Assembly (NCBI GenBank): GCA_030043855.1
Contig: JASHWW010000125.1
Coordinates: 1-26,168, forward strand
Reading direction: 5' to 3'
From: Thermoplasmata archaeon
GTDB taxonomy: Archaea > Thermoplasmatota > Thermoplasmata > Lutacidiplasmatales > UBA184
DNA: 26,168 nt
The stretch's first letter is position 1. Each line of letters opens with the position of its first letter. Below, in pieces: positions 21,901-26,168 of this stretch. Made by a program: the position numbers and the translations under genes. The notes under the pieces are model-generated. The model did no database searches, was not told the DNA's origin, and was given only the letters and a program-made list of their open reading frames with translations.

Positions 21901-23493
21901 ATGGGTCCCTCGACCGAACGACCGCACGACGTCGCGGACCTCATCCGCTCCCGGGGCGCCCGGTACGGCGAGAAGGCGGCGTTGCGATTCGGGGACCGGA
22001 CGATCTCGTACGCGGAGCTCGACCGCGAGACGGACCGGATCGCGAACGGGCTCGCCGAGGCCGGCGTCCGGGCGGGAGACCGCGTCGCGGCGCTGCTGTT
22101 CAACACCCCCGAGTTCCCGCTGCTCTGGTTCGGTGCCGCCAAGCGCGGGGCGGTCCTCGTTCCTCTGAACACGGCGCTCAAGGGGGAGATCCTCCGGTAC
22201 GAGCTCGCGGACAGCGCCCCGGCGGGACTGGTCATCGATCGGCGGCTGTGGGAACTGTACGCGCCGCTCCGCCCCGCGCTCGGGATTCCTCGAGAGTGGA
22301 CCGCTGGTCCGCCCTCGGACGTCGAACCGGGAGGAGCCGACGTGCCCTCGTTCGCCGACCTCCCGTCCGACCGACCGCTCCCCGACCCGCCGACGATCCA
22401 CCCCAGCGACCCGGTCGCGATCCTCTACACCAGCGGGACGACCGGCCCGCCCAAGGGGGCGGTCATTCCGCACGAGAAGCAGATCGTGACGCCTCTCGAG
22501 ATCGCCGCCCGGAGCCGCCTCGCGCCGGATTCGGTCCTTTTCACGGCGTTGCCCCTCTTCCACTGCAACGCGCAGGAGATGACCACGCTCGTGGCGCTCT
22601 TGCACGGCCTCACGGCCGCCTACGACGAGCGGTTCCACGCCTCGACGTTCTGGGAGAACGCCGCCTCGGCCGGGGCCACCCACGTCTCGCTGCTGATCGC
22701 CATGATCAACGTGCTCTACAAGCAGACGCCGCGACCGACCGACCGCACCCACTCCGTCCGGACATCGCTGACGGCCGGAACGACCCGCGCGATCTGGGCC
22801 GACTTCGAAGCGCGGTTCGGCACGACGGTCGTCGAGCTGTACGGCATGACGGAGTGCGGCTGCACGACGCTGATGAACCCGCCGGCCGCGATCCGCCTCG
22901 GGTCGATCGGAGTGCCTCTCGGGTTCGTCGAAGCCGACGTCGTCGACGATGACGATCGGCCGGTCGCCGCCGGCGTCCGGGGCGAGCTCGTCGTCCGGCC
23001 GAGGGCCCCGTTCACGATGTTCCTCGGCTACTGGAACAAGCCGGAGAAGACGGTGGAAGCGTGGCGGAACCTCTGGTTCCACACCGGGGACTACGTCACG
23101 CGCGACGCGGACGGCTACTACTATTTCGTCGATCGGAAGAAGGACGTCATCCGCCGGCGCGGGGAGAACCTGGCGCCGTACGATGTCGAATCGGCGCTCA
23201 ACCGGCACCCGGACGTCTTCGAGACCGTCGTGGTCGGAGTCCCTTCCCCGCTCGGGGAGGAGGACGTGAAGGCGTTCGTCCAGCTCAAACCCGGTCGCTC
23301 GGTCGCCCCGAAGGAACTGTTCGAGTTCTGCGTCCGCGAGCTCCCGTTCTTCATGGTGCCGAAGTACCTCGAGTTCATCGACGAGATCCCGAAGACCGCG
23401 AACCAGAAGTCCCAACGGTACCTGCTGCGCGGGCGAACGGGGGGGACGGAGTACGACCGGGACCGGTTGGGCGTCGTCGTCGCGCGGCCGTAG
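21901..23493 (+). CDS. AMP-dependent acyl-CoA ligase (CaiC-like)
   Basis: 530 residues of the ANL adenylate-forming superfamily. The nucleotide-binding 'LYTSGTTGPPKGA' (175-187), 'YGMTECG' (314-320), 'GYWNKPEKT' (376-384), 'WFHTGDYVTRDADGYYYFVDR' (392-412, in pieces), 'DVIRRRGENLAPYDVE' (415-430) and a C-terminal catalytic Lys503 in 'TANQKSQRYLLR' (499-510) are intact. It would activate a carboxylic acid with ATP to an acyl-AMP and then an acyl-CoA; sequence patterns resemble crotonobetaine/carnitine-CoA ligases, but a fatty acid or other acid is equally possible. A leaderless promoter lies 26 nt upstream. The PIN gene follows after 4 bp, so both share a transcript. The 3-hydroxyacyl-CoA dehydrogenase at the window end would act on related substrates. 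Confidence 0.9.
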   Translation: MGPSTERPHDVADLIRSRGARYGEKAALRFGDRTISYAELDRETDRIANGLAEAGVRAGDRVAALLFNTPEFPLLWFGAAKRGAVLVPLNTALKGEILRYELADSAPAGLVIDRRLWELYAPLRPALGIPREWTAGPPSDVEPGGADVPSFADLPSDRPLPDPPTIHPSDPVAILYTSGTTGPPKGAVIPHEKQIVTPLEIAARSRLAPDSVLFTALPLFHCNAQEMTTLVALLHGLTAAYDERFHASTFWENAASAGATHVSLLIAMINVLYKQTPRPTDRTHSVRTSLTAGTTRAIWADFEARFGTTVVELYGMTECGCTTLMNPPAAIRLGSIGVPLGFVEADVVDDDDRPVAAGVRGELVVRPRAPFTMFLGYWNKPEKTVEAWRNLWFHTGDYVTRDADGYYYFVDRKKDVIRRRGENLAPYDVESALNRHPDVFETVVVGVPSPLGEEDVKAFVQLKPGRSVAPKELFEFCVRELPFFMVPKYLEFIDEIPKTANQKSQRYLLRGRTGGTEYDRDRLGVVVARP

Positions 23494-23497
23494 TCTC

Positions 23498-23914
23498 GTG
23501 CCGGGGGCCGCGCGACCCGCGGTACTGCTCGACACGAACGTCCTGTTCCTCGCCGCCCGTACCGGGTTCCCGATCGAGCGGGAGGTCCTCGACCGGGTCG
23601 ACGGCGCGCGTCTCGTAGTCCCCACGTCGGTCCTCGAGGAGCTGGACCGGCTCGTCGCGCGGCGTACCCCCCTCGCGGAACTCGCGCGCGGGGTCGCCCG
23701 TCGGTTCCCGGTGCTGCGCGCCCCCGGCACCGGGGACGACGCGATCCTCGCGGCCGCGGTGCGCGAACGCGCGCTGGTCGTCACGGCCGACCGCGTGCTC
23801 GCCGAGCGGCTCCGGATCCGGGGCATCACGGTCCTCGTGCCCCGGGACCGCGTCCGCCTCGAGCGGCGCGCCGGGCACCGCGTCCCGGCGACCCCGTTCG
23901 GCGGCAACCGTTAA
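23498..23914 (+). CDS. PIN domain ribonuclease-like protein
   Basis: 138 residues with a PIN fold: 'AVLLDTNVLFLAA' (8-20) with Asp12, Glu47/Glu48 in 'SVLEELDRL', 'GTGDDAILAAA' (78-87) with Asp80/81 and 'LVVTADRVLAERL' (93-105) with Asp98. These acidic residues would bind the metal ions for RNA cleavage. No antitoxin gene is next to it; with 'LEELDRL' and 'AILAAA' it resembles the archaeal Fcf1/Nob1-related single PIN proteins linked to RNA processing as well as VapC toxins, and I cannot decide between them. It starts with GTG, 4 bp after the ligase stop codon. Its TAA stop lies in AACCGTTAAG, which appears to serve as the TATA element of the next gene. Confidence 0.85.
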   Translation: MPGAARPAVLLDTNVLFLAARTGFPIEREVLDRVDGARLVVPTSVLEELDRLVARRTPLAELARGVARRFPVLRAPGTGDDAILAAAVRERALVVTADRVLAERLRIRGITVLVPRDRVRLERRAGHRVPATPFGGNR

Positions 23915-23915
23915 G
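23911..23915 (+). promoter_or_regulatory. TATA-like element of the DLH-like gene, overlapping a stop codon
   Basis: TTAAG in AACCGTTAAGTC, centred 31 nt before the ATG at 23944. The TAA is the stop codon of the PIN gene, and the ten bases AACCGTTAAG are identical to those at the GNAT stop (4543-4553 region). Confidence 0.55.
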
Positions 23916-23943
23916 TCGCGCGCTCGGCTCGAACGTCCGTCCG

Positions 23944-24927
23944 ATGCGCGACGACGATCGGCTCCTCGATCTGCCCGACCCGGAGTTCGGCAGCGGTGTC
24001 GTCGGAGTCTGCGACGTCTGCGGGACCCGGCAGGCCGTCGTCATCCTCTCGAAGGAGCGCTACAAGCTCTGCGTGCTCGACTTCCTCAACAAGACGTGGC
24101 TCACGACCGAGAAGAAACCCGGCGCCCCGGCGCCGCTCTATCGGAGCGATCGAGTCTGGTTCGCCTCGCCCGAGGCCCCCTCGGGCAAGGCCCAAGGGAT
24201 CCTGCTCTCCCCCACGAAGATCGTCAAGCACCCGGTCGTCCTCGTGACGCCCGACGTCTACGGGATCACGACCACCATGCTCGACGGGGCGATCCGGTTC
24301 GCCCGGGAGGGGTTCGAGGTCCTCCTCCCCGACCTCGTCAAGAGCGACCTCGGGGGCCCGTCGACCCATCTCTCGATGCGGGCGGGGGCGCGGTTCCGCG
24401 GAGGCGTGCCCGTCGACTCGCGGCGCGTGGCGCCGCTCGTTCGACTGTACGGGGACGCGCTCGCGTACCTGCGGGGCCGGGAGATGGTCGATCCGGCGAA
24501 GTCCGGACTGTTCGGCGCGTCGTACGGGGGATCGCTCGCGGTCGCGCTCGCCGCGCAGGAGACGAAGCTCGCCGCCGTGGCGCTCGCCTACCCCCAGCCG
24601 GTACGTCCGCCGACCTTGTCCGCTCTCGTGACCGCGCCGACCCTGGTCGTCGCGGCAGCGGCGGATCGGGGGACCGACCGTCTCCGTTCCCAATTCGCCA
24701 GCACGGAACCCGGCCGCGAGTTCGTGGTCGTTCCGGGCGTCGGACGCGACTTCTTGTCGCGGGACCTTGCGGCATACCAGGTCGGACCGGCGGAGGAAGC
24801 GTGGACCCGGATCGTCGGATTCCTCAAGCAGCGGCTCGCGCCCGCGGCTCCCCGCCCCCCGGCGCCCCCGGTCGTACCGGCGGCCGCTCCGGTCGCCAAG
24901 CCCGCGGTGCCCGCCGCCTCCGCGTGA
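23944..24927 (+). CDS. Dienelactone hydrolase-like protein with an N-terminal Cys motif and no catalytic His
   Basis: 327 residues. Residues about 20-46 hold 'CDVC' (23-26) and 'CVLD' (43-46), a treble-clef or zinc-ribbon-like pattern with Asp in place of the fourth Cys. Residues about 70-300 are an alpha/beta hydrolase of the dienelactone hydrolase family: 'PVVLVTPDVYGI' (97-108), 'LLPDL' (127-131), 'GLFGASYGGSLAV' (188-200) with nucleophile Ser193 and Asp241 in 'AAADRGTD'. At the place of the catalytic His the sequence reads 'PGVGRDFL' (264-271), so Arg268 replaces His. Residues 300-327 are Ala/Pro-rich. It may be a binding or regulatory protein, or an enzyme with a different triad. The gene has its own promoter. 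Confidence 0.75.
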   Translation: MRDDDRLLDLPDPEFGSGVVGVCDVCGTRQAVVILSKERYKLCVLDFLNKTWLTTEKKPGAPAPLYRSDRVWFASPEAPSGKAQGILLSPTKIVKHPVVLVTPDVYGITTTMLDGAIRFAREGFEVLLPDLVKSDLGGPSTHLSMRAGARFRGGVPVDSRRVAPLVRLYGDALAYLRGREMVDPAKSGLFGASYGGSLAVALAAQETKLAAVALAYPQPVRPPTLSALVTAPTLVVAAAADRGTDRLRSQFASTEPGREFVVVPGVGRDFLSRDLAAYQVGPAEEAWTRIVGFLKQRLAPAAPRPPAPPVVPAAAPVAKPAVPAASA

Positions 24928-24941
24928 GTTCCCGGGCCGAC

Positions 24942-25340
24942 TCACCCGTCGACGGGGATCGTCCCCGCCGTCTCGGTCAGTTCCTTCGCCGCCCGGTTGA
25001 ACCGCAGCAGCTTCGCGAGATTGCCCCGGACCTTCAGGGTGCCGTGCAGGATCGCTTGGACCGGGTCGACCTCTCGGTGGAGCACCCGGCGCCAGTCGTC
25101 GGCGGTCCCCTCGAACACGAACTCGGTGGCGACCGCCCGCGCGTCCGCGTGGAACGTCGCGGACGTGCACTCTCCGCCGGTCAGCACGAGCTGGATGCCC
25201 GGCGCGGAACCGGTCGGATCGGCGGGTCGTACCCGGAACAGCAGGTCCCCTTCGAAGGCGCGGGCCGCCTCCCGATACGCGGCGTTCGCGTTCAGGGCGC
25301 TCCGAAACGCCACCGCCCACTCCGCGGAGGGGAACTGCAT
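24942..25340 (-). CDS. SCP2 sterol-binding domain protein
   Basis: 132 residues, one SCP2 domain: 'SAEWAVAFRSALNANAAYREAARAFEGDLLF' at the start (in pieces), 'ATEFVFEGTADDWRRVLHREVDPVQAILHGTLKVRGNLAKLL' (70-112, in pieces), typical of the archaeal and bacterial single-domain SCP2 proteins that bind lipids or acyl groups in a hydrophobic tunnel. The specific ligand is unknown. The start ATG at 25340 lies 27 nt from a TATTC element on the minus strand. It converges with the DLH-like gene (14-bp gap). Given the ligase and 3-hydroxyacyl-CoA dehydrogenase nearby it may handle acyl-CoA or lipid intermediates. Confidence 0.85.
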   Translation of the reverse strand: MQFPSAEWAVAFRSALNANAAYREAARAFEGDLLFRVRPADPTGSAPGIQLVLTGGECTSATFHADARAVATEFVFEGTADDWRRVLHREVDPVQAILHGTLKVRGNLAKLLRFNRAAKELTETAGTIPVDG

Positions 25341-25364
25341 CGCGGCGGGGACCCCGACCCGGGA

Positions 25365-25370
25365 GAATAC
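25365..25370 (-). promoter_or_regulatory. TATA-like element of the SCP2 gene
   Basis: Reads GTATTC on the minus strand, centred 27 nt from the ATG at 25340. It also sits 20 bp downstream of the next gene's stop. Confidence 0.55.
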
Positions 25371-25389
25371 GCTTGGGGCGAATGTTCCG

Positions 25390-25752
25390 TCAGAGACCGT
25401 GGCACTGGAAGTGGGACGCCAGGCGGTTCAGGAGCTCGGGCGAGGCGAACTCCGGTCCGAAGTCGTCCAGGCGCTCCTGCGGGGCCCGGACCGACCAGTA
25501 GAGGCAGTCCTCGCAGTGGACGCCGATCGTCAGCGCCGAGATCGGCTCGCGTCGCGCGCGTCCGGTCTCGGCGAGGCGGTTCGCCGCGAGCTCGGTCTTG
25601 AGCAGCAGGTCGTCGAGGGGATACCGGCCCGACGGGCTGACGACCTCGTCGTACAGCCGGTGAATGCACCACGGGCGTTCGAGGTCCGTTTCGAGCGCTG
25701 CGCGGATCTCCTCGCCGAGAGCGTCGAGCAGGCTCGCCGTTGCGTTCGCCAC
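25390..25752 (-). CDS. Hypothetical 120-residue protein with possible metal-binding Cys/His
   Basis: Not recognised. The first 65 residues look helical with an acidic start, then a short beta region. 'HCEDC' (79-83) and the C-terminal 'HFQCHGL' (114-120) offer Cys80, Cys83, Cys117 and His114 or His118, enough for a zinc or Fe-S site; the last motif lies at the very end of the chain, which is unusual. There is no signal peptide or membrane segment. The GTG start at 25752 is supported by the strong TATA element CTAAATA 28 nt upstream. It lies between the SCP2 gene and the 3-hydroxyacyl-CoA dehydrogenase gene in the same direction, with separate promoters. Confidence 0.7.
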   Translation of the reverse strand: MANATASLLDALGEEIRAALETDLERPWCIHRLYDEVVSPSGRYPLDDLLLKTELAANRLAETGRARREPISALTIGVHCEDCLYWSVRAPQERLDDFGPEFASPELLNRLASHFQCHGL

Positions 25753-25776
25753 GGCCCGGAAAAGCCGGGGTTCCGG

Positions 25777-25783
25777 TATTTAG
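25777..25783 (-). promoter_or_regulatory. TATA box of the 120-residue protein gene
   Basis: Reads CTAAATA on the minus strand, centred 28 nt from the GTG at 25752; one of the strongest TATA-like sequences of the window. Confidence 0.65.
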
Positions 25784-25820
25784 TCTCTGGGCCCGCGCCG
25801 GGATTGCCCGGTTCCCAAGT

Positions 25821-26168
25821 TCACGCGTAGTCGTAGAAACCGCGACCCGTCTTGCGGCCCAGATGGCCGGAGTCGACCATCCGACGCAGCGTGTACGACG
25901 GCCGATACTTCGGGTCGCCGAACTCGCGGTGGAGCGTCTCGGCGACCTCGAGCGCGACGTCCAGGCCGATCATGTCGGCCAGCTCGAACGGTCCCATCGG
26001 CATCCCGGCGCCCGCCTTCATCGCCGCGTCGATGTCGCGCGCTCCCGCGACGTTCTCCTCGAGCGCGAAGCATGCCTCGTTCAGGACCGGGATGAGCAGC
26101 CGGTTCACGAGGAACGCCGGCGCCTCGCGGACGCGGATCGGGAGCATCGGATACCGGTGGTTGCGCAG
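25821..26168 (-). CDS. 3-hydroxyacyl-CoA dehydrogenase, C-terminal part (runs off the window)
   Basis: The last 115 residues of a 3-hydroxyacyl-CoA (3-hydroxybutyryl-CoA-type) dehydrogenase; the N-terminal NAD-binding domain lies beyond position 26168. 'APAFLVNRLLIPVLNEACFALEE' (in pieces), 'IDAAMKAGAGMPMGPFELADMIGLDV' (in pieces) and the final 'GHLGRKTGRGFYDY' are the signatures of the C-terminal domain. Full-length proteins oxidise (S)-3-hydroxyacyl-CoA to 3-ketoacyl-CoA with NAD+, in fatty-acid breakdown or butyrate-type routes. An internal ATG at 26147 is not the true start, since the frame stays open with family-like sequence to the window edge. It lies in the same direction as the two genes after it. 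Confidence 0.92.
   Translation of the reverse strand: MRNHRYPMLPIRVREAPAFLVNRLLIPVLNEACFALEENVAGARDIDAAMKAGAGMPMGPFELADMIGLDVALEVAETLHREFGDPKYRPSYTLRRMVDSGHLGRKTGRGFYDYA

Noticed and set aside
23498..23914. PIN protein as part of a toxin-antitoxin pair
   Set aside because: No small antitoxin gene lies before or after it; the neighbours are an acyl-CoA ligase and a hydrolase-like gene. A solitary RNA-processing PIN protein is at least as likely.
1..26168. CRISPR arrays, insertion sequences or replication origins
   Set aside because: No direct repeats with regular spacers, transposase motifs, terminal inverted repeats or origin-type repeat clusters were seen on either strand by eye.

Overview
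The window looks like a stretch of GC-rich chromosome from an archaeon, most likely a member of the Thermoplasmatota. Signs of an archaeon are a clamp-loader large subunit (RFC-L) with a C-terminal PCNA-binding motif, the pterin enzyme MptA, diphthine-ammonia ligase, a pilin with a class III (prepilin) signal peptide, a tRNA without encoded CCA, and TATA-type promoters placed 25-32 nt before start codons (leaderless transcription). The large surface protein with 'ESGLxxGTxW'-type repeats resembles proteins I associate with Thermoplasmatota; that lineage call is an inference.

Layout. 1-2.56 kb: two tandem MacB/FtsX-type ABC permeases (minus), preceded by mptA. 3.5-5.3 kb (plus): a MIP18/DUF59 Fe-S assembly factor overlapping a GNAT acetyltransferase, then a DUF1684 protein. 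5.2-7.2 kb (minus): MarC, a SAM methyltransferase and a small unknown protein coupled to it. 7.3-10.1 kb: OsmC (plus) converging on dph6 and rfcL (minus). 10.2-12.9 kb (plus): a degenerate aldo/keto reductase, a Bcp/PrxQ peroxiredoxin and an enolase-superfamily sugar-acid dehydratase. 12.9-17.7 kb: a cell-surface locus with a cysteine-rich pilin and a membrane-anchored partner (minus), divergent from a 1044-residue beta-propeller surface protein (plus). 17.7-19.6 kb: tRNA-Thr(UGU) divergent from urocanate hydratase. 19.8-21.3 kb: an abundant-looking glycosylated surface protein with a structured 5' leader and a strong terminator hairpin. 21.3-26.2 kb: Nudix hydrolase, acyl-CoA ligase plus PIN protein, a dienelactone-hydrolase-like protein, an SCP2 protein, a small Cys/His protein and the C-terminal part of a 3-hydroxyacyl-CoA dehydrogenase.

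How it fits together. Acyl-CoA ligase, 3-hydroxyacyl-CoA dehydrogenase, SCP2 protein, urocanate hydratase and the sugar-acid dehydratase suggest an organotroph using fatty acids, amino acids and sugars. OsmC and Bcp suggest peroxide exposure, hence probably an oxic or micro-oxic habitat. The three surface proteins suggest a cell envelope with pili or adhesins.

The most unusual points are: an 80-residue insertion in RFC-L resembling part of GH42 beta-galactosidases; stop codons TAA that double as the TATA element of the next gene (four cases); a shared inverted-repeat motif at the divergent pilin/surface-protein promoters; a predicted 5'-terminal mRNA hairpin; and two enzymes (AKR-like, DLH-like) that have lost catalytic residues. 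No mobile element, CRISPR array or integrase was seen, and no gene-free stretch exceeds 300 bases.
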